Shown piece after piece: positions 1 through 5,442 of a DNA stretch of 7,145 nt. The translations under genes were made by a program, and so were the position numbers. The notes beneath the pieces are model-generated. The model was given only the letters and a program-made list of their open reading frames with translations. It searched no databases and had not been told where the DNA came from. Within the stretch, counting starts at the first letter, position 1; each line of letters begins with the position of its first letter. The DNA comes from PFJX01 sp038215555 (GTDB lineage Bacteria; Pseudomonadota; Gammaproteobacteria; Burkholderiales; Thiobacillaceae): assembly GCA_038215555.1 (NCBI GenBank), contig JBBQQT010000169.1, positions 1 to 7,145 of the forward strand, in the 5' to 3' direction.

Positions 1-342
1 ATCGGCCTGGGCGTCCAGTTGCATGCGCAGGGTCGAGGCGGCGGGAACCGAGATCAACCACAAAGCCTCGGCAAAGAAGCCGTCCTGGCGATGGTTCTCG
101 ATGGCGTCGAAATCCGACTTGCCGGTACACAGCAGCCCCACATAGGCGGTGACGATCTCACCCACACTCAACCCGGATCGCTTGGGAATGGCCTTATCCA
201 ATGTCTCGCACACCCTAGCAAACTTCGCCATTGCCAATCCGACCAGGGCAAGCCCAGCGTGGTCGGTGAGCAGTTCAGTGCCTTGCTTGAGCTTGAAGCG
301 GGGAATCGGATCGCCGTAGGGGTGGAGTACGCTTTGAGCCAT
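1..342 (-). CDS. IS1380-family transposase, N-terminal 114 residues
   Basis: Reading the minus strand from ATG at 342 gives an open frame of exactly 114 codons to the window edge with no stop. The product starts MAQSVLHPYGDPIPRFKLKQ and continues with LTDHAGLALVGLAMAKFARV (about residues 26-45) and GKSDFDAIENHRQDGFFAEAL (about 75-95). This opening (a beta-strand-like start, LT-x-AGL, then a segment of the form G(K)xDF-x-AIExxRxD-x-FF) is what I know from IS1380-family DDE transposases, where it precedes the catalytic domain. That catalytic domain is off the left edge, so integrity cannot be judged. No strong Shine-Dalgarno precedes the ATG. It is transcribed away from the HDOD-nrdB genes. Confidence 0.75.
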   Translation of the reverse strand, partial: MAQSVLHPYGDPIPRFKLKQGTELLTDHAGLALVGLAMAKFARVCETLDKAIPKRSGLSVGEIVTAYVGLLCTGKSDFDAIENHRQDGFFAEALWLISVPAASTLRMQLDAQAD

Positions 343-372
343 GGCACCAATTGGGTGAACGACGAAAAGCTG

Positions 373-378
373 ATTATA
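373..378 (-). promoter_or_regulatory. Possible -10 box for the IS transposase
   Basis: On the minus strand this hexamer reads TATAAT, a perfect sigma-70 -10 match, about 30 nt upstream of the transposase ATG. No good -35 box is found at 16-18 bp; the TTGAAT nearby is only 7 bp away. It is therefore a weak promoter call. Confidence 0.3.
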
Positions 379-432
379 CCTTATTATTCAATGTGTTACG
401 ATATTATTGGCGGGGCAACCTGCGGATTCAGG

Positions 433-570
433 AAGAAAACAGTGACCGTGATTACCGAGGGCGGCGAACACTGGACCGTGTCGCCGCATCTGTTGCGCAA
501 GGTGGTTGATGTCTCGACGACTTCGCGCTCTTTCAAGCAAACCAAGTTAATTCAGGAGCATGCAAGATGA
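433..570 (+). pseudogene. C-terminal remnant of an unrecognised gene, truncated by the IS
   Basis: From the inferred IS end a plus-strand frame runs about 45 codons to a TGA at 568-570. It shares the ATGA overlap with the HDOD start at 567, as in translationally coupled operons. Codon choice (many G or C third positions: GTG, ACC, GAG, GGC, CTG, CGC) resembles the neighbouring genes. The peptide includes GGEHWTVSPHLLRKVVDV and ends KLIQEHAR; I do not recognise the family. The 5' portion of the gene would lie on the far side of the IS. An alternative is a short independent reading frame from GTG at 442, or non-coding sequence. The frame also runs on leftwards through the IS, but that part is antisense to the transposase and is not meaningful. 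Confidence 0.45.
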
Positions 571-1448
571 ACGCTCAGACTCCGATGTCCCTCGCGGCTG
601 AAGTCGAGTCGCTGTTTACGCTGCCCGATGTCGTGCTGCGCCTGAACAAGCTGCTCGAATCGCCCGGGGTCAATACGCACGAAATCAGCGCGGTGGTAGA
701 ACTGGATCCGGGTTTGGCGAGCAGTGTACTGCGGCTTTCCAATAGCCCGGTGTTTGGTCAGCACGGCAAAGTGGGGAGCGTGTCCCGCGCCATCGATCTG
801 ATCGGCCAGAAGGCCCTGCGCAATCTGGTACTGGCGACTTCGGTCACCCAGGTGTTCAGCGACATCCCGGAAGAGTTCGTCGATATGACCAGCTTCTGGG
901 ACAACAGCATCACCAGCGGCGTGGTGGCTCAATTGCTGGCCCGTCTGGCGCATCTGCGCGACACGGAAAGCCTGTTTCTGAGCGGCTTGCTGCACGGTGT
1001 CGGCCGCCTGGTGTTTTATGCGCGCCGGCCGAATGAATACCGCGCGCTGCTGTCTGAAAAACCTGAGAACGATCAGCAACTGGCCGCCGCCGAACAGCGC
1101 GTTTTTGGCTTCACTTACGCCGAACTCGGCGCCGCCTTGCTGGGCAACTGGTCGCTGCCGGCGCATATCTGCGCTGCTGTGCAATATCAGCTCAACCCTG
1201 AAGCCGCCGCCAGCGAGCATGCCCGTGAAGTGGCGATCATGCATATTGCGAATGACATCGCTGCGAGCCTTTCGCCCTGCCTGAAACAACGTGATGCCGC
1301 CATTCCCTGGGTACCCGGATTCAATCCACGCGCCGCCGAAACCCTGGGTATTTCCCATGAAGACCTGGAAGCCGTTCGCCTTGAAGCGCTGGCGCAGACT
1401 TTCGAAGTCATCGTAATCATCAACCCGCATTCGACACTGATTTTCTGA
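567..1448 (+). CDS. HDOD-domain signalling protein
   Basis: This 293-residue protein is almost wholly an HDOD domain (about residues 14-211), a catalytically degenerate relative of HD phosphohydrolases found in bacterial signalling and regulatory proteins. Visible family marks are LPDVVLRLNKLLESP (19-33), the DPGLASSVLRLSNSPVFG segment (47-64), SVSRAIDLIGQKALRNLVLA (71-90), LFLSGLLHGVGRLV (136-149) and the FTYAELGAALLGNWSLPAHI helix pair (182-201). The HD dyad of true hydrolases is replaced: LLHDIG-type is LLHGVG here, with Gly144 for Asp, so no metal-dependent phosphodiesterase activity is expected. No receiver, GGDEF or EAL domain is attached, and the cytoplasmic target is unknown. An AGGAG Shine-Dalgarno at 554-558 supports the ATG at 567. 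It is separated from nrdB by 44 nt and is probably co-transcribed with it; its own upstream region has been altered by an IS. Confidence 0.9.
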   Translation: MNAQTPMSLAAEVESLFTLPDVVLRLNKLLESPGVNTHEISAVVELDPGLASSVLRLSNSPVFGQHGKVGSVSRAIDLIGQKALRNLVLATSVTQVFSDIPEEFVDMTSFWDNSITSGVVAQLLARLAHLRDTESLFLSGLLHGVGRLVFYARRPNEYRALLSEKPENDQQLAAAEQRVFGFTYAELGAALLGNWSLPAHICAAVQYQLNPEAAASEHAREVAIMHIANDIAASLSPCLKQRDAAIPWVPGFNPRAAETLGISHEDLEAVRLEALAQTFEVIVIINPHSTLIF

Positions 1449-1480
1449 TCACGCCCACTCTGACCAAACACCAACCAAAC

Positions 1481-1486
1481 GAGGAG
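1481..1486 (+). promoter_or_regulatory. Strong ribosome binding site of nrdB
   Basis: GAGGAG lies 6 nt before the nrdB ATG at 1493 and fixes that start. The 44-nt gap behind the HDOD stop has no clear promoter or terminator, and no NrdR-box-like pair was seen here. Confidence 0.7.
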
Positions 1487-1492
1487 CACCCC

Positions 1493-2611
1493 ATGCTGAA
1501 CTTTGAAGATGATTTCACCCCGAGCGCACAACCAGCTTACCGGCCTGCCGTCCCCACCGACCCCGTCGCCAAGCCGGCCGATGACATCGCGCACCGCCGC
1601 GTCCGCGTCGAGGACAAGCTGATCATCAACGCCAAGGCCGACGTCAATCAGTTGGTACCGTTCAAGTACAAATGGGCCTGGGAAAAATACATCGCCGCCT
1701 GCGCGAACCACTGGATGCCGCAGGAAGTGAACATGAATCGCGACATCGCCACCTGGAAAGACCCCAATGGTTTGAGCGACGACGAGCGCCACATCATCAA
1801 GCGCAATCTAGGTTTCTTCGTCACCGCCGACAGCCTGGCCGCCAACAACATCGTACTCGGCACCTATCGCCAGATCACCGCGCCGGAATGCCGCCAGTAT
1901 TTGCTGCGTCAAGCGTTCGAGGAAGCCATCCACACGCATGCCTACCAGTACATCGTGGAAAGCCTGGGATTGGACGAGGGCGAAATCTTCAACGCCTATC
2001 ACGAAGTCAGCAGCATCAAGGCGAAGGATGAATTCCTGCTGCCTTACATCGATGTGCTGTCCAACCCGACCTTCAAGACCGGCACGCATGAAACCGACCA
2101 GGCTTTCCTGAAGAGCCTGATCGCCTTTGCCTGCATCATGGAAGGCCTGTTCTTCTATGTCGGCTTCGTGCAGATACTGGCACTGGGCCGGCAGAACAAG
2201 ATGACCGGCGCGGCCGAGCAGTACCAGTACATCCTGCGCGACGAGTCGATGCACTGCAATTTCGGCATCGACATGATCAATCAGATCAAGCTGGAAAACC
2301 CGACACTGTGGACCAACGAGTTCAAGGCCGAATTGAAGGACATGTTCGAGAAGGCCGTGGCGCTGGAATATCAATACGCCGAGGACACCATGCCGCGTGG
2401 CGTGCTGGGCCTGAATGCGCCGATGTTCAAGGAATACCTGCGCTTCATCGCCAACCGCCGGGCCACGCAAATCGGCCTGGATGAGTTGTATCCCGGCGCC
2501 AACAACCCGTTCCCGTGGATGGCGGAAATGATCGACTTGAAGAAGGAAAAGAACTTCTTCGAGACGCGCGTCACCGAGTACCAGACTGGCGGCGCACTGG
2601 CCTGGGATTGA
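1493..2611 (+). CDS. nrdB: Class I ribonucleoside-diphosphate reductase, beta subunit
   Basis: This 372-residue cytoplasmic protein is the radical-generating small subunit (R2) that, with NrdA, reduces ribonucleoside diphosphates to deoxyribonucleotides. The di-iron ligands expected by comparison with E. coli NrdB are all present: Asp113 (in NLGFFVTADS), Glu144 and His147 (in EEAIHTHAY), Glu217 (in FACIMEGLFFY), Glu251 and His254 (in RDESMH). The radical tyrosine is kept as Tyr151, four residues after His147, so this is not the Phe-bearing class Ic type, although the EAIHTH context resembles that branch. Trp74 (NHWMPQEVN) and Tyr363 in the C-terminal tail match the radical-transfer relay; the tail ends GGALAWD and should dock on NrdA. 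nrdA is not adjacent: the gene upstream encodes an HDOD protein and the gene downstream is unrelated. Length is normal and nothing looks damaged. Confidence 0.97.
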   Translation: MLNFEDDFTPSAQPAYRPAVPTDPVAKPADDIAHRRVRVEDKLIINAKADVNQLVPFKYKWAWEKYIAACANHWMPQEVNMNRDIATWKDPNGLSDDERHIIKRNLGFFVTADSLAANNIVLGTYRQITAPECRQYLLRQAFEEAIHTHAYQYIVESLGLDEGEIFNAYHEVSSIKAKDEFLLPYIDVLSNPTFKTGTHETDQAFLKSLIAFACIMEGLFFYVGFVQILALGRQNKMTGAAEQYQYILRDESMHCNFGIDMINQIKLENPTLWTNEFKAELKDMFEKAVALEYQYAEDTMPRGVLGLNAPMFKEYLRFIANRRATQIGLDELYPGANNPFPWMAEMIDLKKEKNFFETRVTEYQTGGALAWD

Positions 2612-2703
2612 GCTGAAACCAGCAAACCTGCCCACGTTTTGAGAACCTCGCAGCTCACTGTCGATGGCATGAGACGAATGCGATGGCAAGCAATATTCAT
2701 CAT

Positions 2704-2740
2704 GGCCTGATTTCTGCACATAGCGTGCAGGATTCAGGCC
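2704..2740. repeat. 16-bp imperfect inverted repeat (hairpin), possible nrdB terminator
   Basis: Arms 2704-2719 and 2725-2740 pair at 14 of 16 positions around a 5-nt loop (ATAGC); one of the two mismatches is a T-G pair in RNA. GGCCTGA pairs with TCAGGCC on the outside and CTGCAC with GTGCAG on the inside. No T-run follows on either strand, so it is not a canonical rho-independent terminator, but a stem this strong 93 nt after nrdB could stop transcription or protect the 3' end of the mRNA. Confidence 0.6.
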
Positions 2741-2778
2741 GCGGTATCGATCCGACGATCGCCTGGACATCGCATAAG

Positions 2779-2805
2779 GCTTGATTTTTTAGCAAGCAAA
2801 ATCAA
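2779..2805. repeat. Overlapping AT-rich inverted repeats
   Basis: TTGATTTT (2781-2788) is perfectly repeated inverted as AAAATCAA (2798-2805). A second, mutually exclusive pairing, GCTTG (2779-2783) with CAAGC (2793-2797), uses part of the same bases. Stems are short and AT-rich, so function is uncertain: it could be an operator or a weak terminator element. Confidence 0.35.
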
Positions 2806-2924
2806 CACTGCCAGACTATCAGCTAGCGTAATTACAATTAGGGCTTAACCCATGTCATGCGCCCGGCCAAGACGCTCAAAACGCCATAATCGGCAATTCA
2901 ACCTATTGAATAATCCAGGAAAAC

Positions 2925-4283
2925 ATGAAACATAATGCGCTAGTTCTTGCATTGATCTCAACGGCAACCGCCCTGCCCGGTACTGCCCACGCCGCCGACG
3001 ACATCTGTTCACGGCTGATCATTTACGCTGTCAGTCAGTTCTGCCAAATGCTGCCCAATGGGCAGAATCTTTGTCAGCCAATCGGCCTTGCCAGACCCGA
3101 TCCGACCTGCAATTCGCCCAGCGCCAATCAAGTGGTTCAGATTCCACTCGGGCCGCCCACCATCCAGGCATGGCCGTATGCACAATTTCCTTCTGTGCCC
3201 AATACGTTTGGGCCTAATGCCTACGTACCGAATGCCTATGTACCGAATGCCTATGTACCGAATGCCTATGTACCGAATGCCTATGTACCCAATGCATTTA
3301 CACCCAATGCATTTACACCCAACACATTTGCACCCAATGCGTTTGTGCCTAACCAGTTTGCCGGCAATCCCTATTTGACTTACTTGTCTGGGCAGTCCCC
3401 GAGTGGCAGCCTGCCAACTCCGGCAACACCTGCACCTGCAATCCCAGCCGTACCGGTCATGGCGGCCAAAGCCCCAGACAGCGAGCTACCCAAGGCCCCG
3501 GTTGCACCGCCGGTTCAAACGCCGACGGTGGTTGCCGCGATCAAGCCGGAAGCCATCGTCGCAGCAGCGCCCATCGCGGCGGTCACGCAGCCCATCGACA
3601 AGTTGATGCCTGAATCCAAACCCGAGGCTGAACCCGAAGCCAAGCCGGAGAGCACGCCAACGGTAGCCGCCAAAACTGATTCGCCACCCGCCGCCCTACA
3701 ACCCGCCCTCCCCGCCGTGAAGATGCCGCCGGTAGTCGAGGCCACACCGGCTGCACAGCCCGTGGCACAAGCAGCGCCGGCAACTTTGCCCGCCGCGACA
3801 ATCGCCGCCGCGCCCACCAGCCCGGTTGAAACTGAAGCCGGCAAGCAGGCCGAAGTGGCACGAGTCGAAGCCGAAAAGGCGCGGCAAGATGCTCTGGCGC
3901 ATTTCGAGTTCGACAGCGCCGAATTAACTCCGGTAGGCCGTGCCATGCTCGATGATTGGTTAAAGCAGGCGTCGACAAATGATCCGATTCTGGTTACCGG
4001 CCATGCCGACCGACTGGGACCGGAGACTTACAACGAAAAACTGTCACTGTTGCGCGCGGAAGCGGTAAAGAAATATCTGATCGAAAAAGGCAAGCCGGCG
4101 AAACGAATCGAGATTCAAGCCAAGGGCGAGAAATTCCCGCTCATCATCTGCACCGGCACGCCAACCGATGCCACCATCGCCTGCCTGGCGCCAAACCGCA
4201 GAGCGGAAATCGTCTTCAAGCCAAGCATCAGGAAAGCTGCTCGCACCGCCACCAAACTGCTCAAGCCAAAATCAAGTCGGTAA
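2925..4283 (+). CDS. Secreted OmpA-family protein with pentapeptide repeats
   Basis: The 452-residue product begins with a Sec signal peptide (residues 1-23, likely cleavage AHA/A). The mature N-terminus has four cysteines (28, 40, 50, 62), which could form two disulfides in the periplasm. Next comes a repeat tract of twelve 5-residue units (92-151), core PNAYV, then a long Pro/Ala/Lys/Glu-rich linker (about 160-300) and a short charged helix (301-323). The C-terminus is an OmpA-like peptidoglycan-binding domain (about 325-432): HFEFDSAELT, TGHADRLGPETYNEKLSLLR with Asp362, and NRRAEI with Arg425/426, the residue types that hold diaminopimelate in this fold. Cys409 and Cys420 probably form the disulfide known in OmpA. 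There is no 8-strand barrel, so it is not classical OmpA; a peptidoglycan-tethered envelope or surface protein is most likely. AGGA at 2917-2920 supports the start. The next gene begins 4 nt after the stop. Confidence 0.9.
   Translation: MKHNALVLALISTATALPGTAHAADDICSRLIIYAVSQFCQMLPNGQNLCQPIGLARPDPTCNSPSANQVVQIPLGPPTIQAWPYAQFPSVPNTFGPNAYVPNAYVPNAYVPNAYVPNAYVPNAFTPNAFTPNTFAPNAFVPNQFAGNPYLTYLSGQSPSGSLPTPATPAPAIPAVPVMAAKAPDSELPKAPVAPPVQTPTVVAAIKPEAIVAAAPIAAVTQPIDKLMPESKPEAEPEAKPESTPTVAAKTDSPPAALQPALPAVKMPPVVEATPAAQPVAQAAPATLPAATIAAAPTSPVETEAGKQAEVARVEAEKARQDALAHFEFDSAELTPVGRAMLDDWLKQASTNDPILVTGHADRLGPETYNEKLSLLRAEAVKKYLIEKGKPAKRIEIQAKGEKFPLIICTGTPTDATIACLAPNRRAEIVFKPSIRKAARTATKLLKPKSSR
3198..3377 (+). 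repeat. 15-bp in-frame tandem repeat (minisatellite), 12 units
   Basis: Twelve contiguous 15-bp units lie in phase with the OmpA-like gene. Units 3-6 (3228-3287) are identical (CCGAATGCCTATGTA), and unit 2 differs from them at two bases. Units 7 and 8 (3288-3317) are identical to each other (CCCAATGCATTTACA). The outer units are progressively diverged. They encode PNTFG, five PNAYV, two PNAFT, PNTFA, PNAFV, PNQFA and GNPYL. Identical central copies with decayed flanks are the pattern of recent slippage or unequal recombination; since 15 is a multiple of 3, copy-number change keeps the frame. Confidence 0.95.
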
Positions 4284-4287
4284 ATGA

Positions 4288-4473
4288 ATGTCGCTCACCT
4301 ACTGCATGACTTCCCATTGCCCCCTGGCCGACAGCTGCCTGCGCTTCGAGGATGATGCCGCCAGAAACAGTCTGCATCGAACTTACGCCGACTTCAGTGA
4401 AGAACGGATACGTCAAGCCAACGGCGAAGCAAGTTGCCCTTTCTATCAATCCCGCGATACGGAGCACGCATGA
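4288..4473 (+). CDS. Small cysteine-rich conserved hypothetical protein
   Basis: This 61-residue protein has cysteines at 6, 11, 17 and 50 (C-x4-C-x5-C near the N-terminus and a CPFY near the C-terminus) and a YADF motif at 33-36. The arrangement resembles small bacterial proteins with a single four-Cys site and may bind zinc or another metal; that function is inference. No signal peptide or membrane segment is seen, so it is probably cytoplasmic. The ATG is 4 nt after the OmpA-like stop and lacks a strong Shine-Dalgarno, suggesting reinitiation after the upstream gene. An ATG at 4306 is possible but would lose Cys6. Its stop overlaps the start of the next gene. Confidence 0.65.
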   Translation: MSLTYCMTSHCPLADSCLRFEDDAARNSLHRTYADFSEERIRQANGEASCPFYQSRDTEHA

Positions 4474-4667
4474 ACGACCCACATCAAAAAGCCACCTTCT
4501 GGATTGGCAACGGCCTGCTCGGCCTTGCTTTGGCGATGATGTTTTTCCTCGGTCCTTTGTCCGAAGTGCTTGGCGGTTGGGCGGTCGTTGTTTGGATGGG
4601 GTTGGCAGGAGTAGGAATGTATTTGATTACCAAGGACAAGGGTCCAACCAACAATCTGCCGGATTGA
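4470..4667 (+). CDS. Small two-helix membrane protein
   Basis: The 65-residue product has two predicted membrane helices, about residues 10-30 (FWIGNGLLGLALAMMFFLGP) and 35-54 (GGWAVVVWMGLAGVGMYLIT), joined by a very short loop, with a polar N-terminus and a polar KDKGPTNNLPD tail. I do not recognise a named family. The ATG at 4470 is chosen because it overlaps the preceding TGA (ATGA) and has GGAG at 4461-4464; a longer frame from 4434 would run inside the upstream gene. The overlap indicates translational coupling to the Cys-rich protein, so the two are probably made together. yceH begins 22 nt downstream. Confidence 0.7.
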   Translation: MNDPHQKATFWIGNGLLGLALAMMFFLGPLSEVLGGWAVVVWMGLAGVGMYLITKDKGPTNNLPD

Positions 4668-4689
4668 CTCGATTGTGACTGGAATCAGC

Positions 4690-5313
4690 ATGCCGCAACC
4701 CCTTTCAGCCACCGAGGCCCGCATTCTTGGCGTATTGATCGAAAAAGCGAAAACCACGCCCGACGCCTACCCACTCACGGTCAACAGCCTGACCGCCGGC
4801 TGTAATCAAAAGACCTCACGCGAGCCGGTCATGTCGCTATCCGAAAGCGAGATCCAAAGCGCGCTCGAAGAACTGCGTAGCCGGACTTTGATCATGGAAA
4901 GTTATGGCGCCTCTGGCCGGGTACTTCGTTATGCGCACAATTTCGCAAAAGTGTATGACGTGCCCGCCGCCAGCGTTGATCTGCTCGCCATCCTGATGCT
5001 GCGCGGCCCACAAACCGCCAGTGAATTGCGCGCCAATAGCGAACGCCTGCATCGTTTTGCCGACGCATCCAGCGTTGAAGCCTTTCTCGAAGAACTGGCG
5101 GCAAGAGACAGCGGCGCAATGGTACTGAAACTGCCCAGACAGCCGGGCGCTCGGGAGCAACGCTGGACACATCTGCTGTGCGGTATGCCAACGCTGGAAA
5201 GCAGCAGCGCTGGTTTCGCTGCTAAGCCTGCCGAACTGGTTTCCGACCTGGAAGCCAGAGTCGAACGGCTTGAACAGGAAGTTGCCGAGCTACGGGCAGC
5301 ATTGGCTCAATAA
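4690..5313 (+). CDS. yceH: YceH family protein (UPF0502 / DUF480)
   Basis: The 207-residue protein matches YceH along its whole length. It starts MPQPLSATEARILGVLIEKA, has the signature CNQKTSREPVM (38-48) followed by SLSESEIQSALEEL, a second repeat-like segment with LMLRGPQTASELR (102-114), and HLL near residue 161. The family is known as two winged-helix-like domains; its molecular role is not established. The C-terminal segment LVSDLEARVERLEQEVAELRAAL (about 183-205) is a coiled coil, also present in E. coli YceH, and may mediate oligomerisation. A GTG at 4675 would add five residues, but the ATG at 4690 agrees with the family start. It probably ends the transcription unit that begins with the OmpA-like gene. 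Confidence 0.93.
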   Translation: MPQPLSATEARILGVLIEKAKTTPDAYPLTVNSLTAGCNQKTSREPVMSLSESEIQSALEELRSRTLIMESYGASGRVLRYAHNFAKVYDVPAASVDLLAILMLRGPQTASELRANSERLHRFADASSVEAFLEELAARDSGAMVLKLPRQPGAREQRWTHLLCGMPTLESSSAGFAAKPAELVSDLEARVERLEQEVAELRAALAQ

Positions 5314-5442
5314 GCAGAGGAATAGACTGCAAAAATAAATCACCTACCCGATCAAAATTGTTCGGTTGCAGCATTAAGAATATGCTTGATTGCGCATCTC
5401 CTTATTCGACCACATTTTTCTCAACCATCCGGATTCAACACC
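5314..5442. promoter_or_regulatory. Spacer with possible promoter for the FNR-like gene
   Basis: The gap is long enough for a promoter. The best pair is TTGTTC (5358-5363) and TATGCT (5381-5386) with 17 bp between, a weak sigma-70 match. AGCAT (5370-5374) and ATGCT (5382-5386) form a small inverted repeat over the putative -10, a possible operator. There is no clear terminator for yceH. Confidence 0.25.

Larger units (their letters stand above)
1..432 (-). mobile_element. IS1380-family insertion sequence, 5' part, cut by the window edge
   Basis: The stretch holds the transposase start and the probable outer terminal repeat of an IS1380-like element; the rest lies beyond the left edge. The proposed terminus is at 419-432, which on the minus strand reads CCTGAATCCGCAGG and starts with CC as expected for this family; it lies about 76 bp upstream of the transposase start. 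The boundary at 432 is inferred from this motif and from coding-like sequence in a different frame resuming at 433. The second end and the target duplication cannot be seen, so the exact terminus is unproven. A TATAAT hexamer lies in the leader. Confidence 0.7.
2612..2924. other. 313-nt intergenic region after nrdB
   Basis: No reading frame here looks coding. The region holds a TGAGCTG/CAGCTCA inverted repeat (2609-2615 and 2651-2657, starting at the nrdB stop), a direct repeat CGATGGCA (2662-2669 and 2681-2688), a strong hairpin (2704-2740), an AT-rich hairpin (2781-2805) and a TACAAT hexamer (2833-2838) that could be a -10 box for the next gene but lacks a convincing -35. Transcription of nrdB probably ends here and that of the OmpA-like gene begins here. 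Confidence 0.6.

Noticed and set aside
168..350. Short minus-strand frame of 60 codons in the IS
   Set aside because: Out of frame with the transposase reading from ATG 342, which gives a continuous recognisable protein to the edge.
19..432. Plus-strand open frame through the IS
   Set aside because: It is antisense to a clear IS1380 transposase start. Only the part after 432 was kept, as a possible gene remnant.
552..1430. A 292-codon open frame on the minus strand across the HDOD gene
   Set aside because: It mirrors the real gene almost fully, has no recognisable domain, and arises from GC-rich codon bias on the opposite strand.
1808..2770. A 320-codon minus-strand open frame across nrdB
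   Set aside because: NrdB in the plus frame has every metal ligand and the radical tyrosine; the antisense product is low-complexity and matches nothing I know.
3198..3377. CRISPR-like periodic repeat
   Set aside because: Units are 15 bp, contiguous, without spacers, and in frame with a secreted protein; it is a coding minisatellite.
3515..3978. Minus-strand open frames in the Pro/Ala linker of the OmpA-like gene
   Set aside because: They are shadows of repetitive GC-rich codons and have no domain.
5386..5442. N-terminal extension of the FNR-like protein from a TTG
   Set aside because: It is a rare start codon without a ribosome site, and the extra residues do not resemble a targeting or conserved segment.
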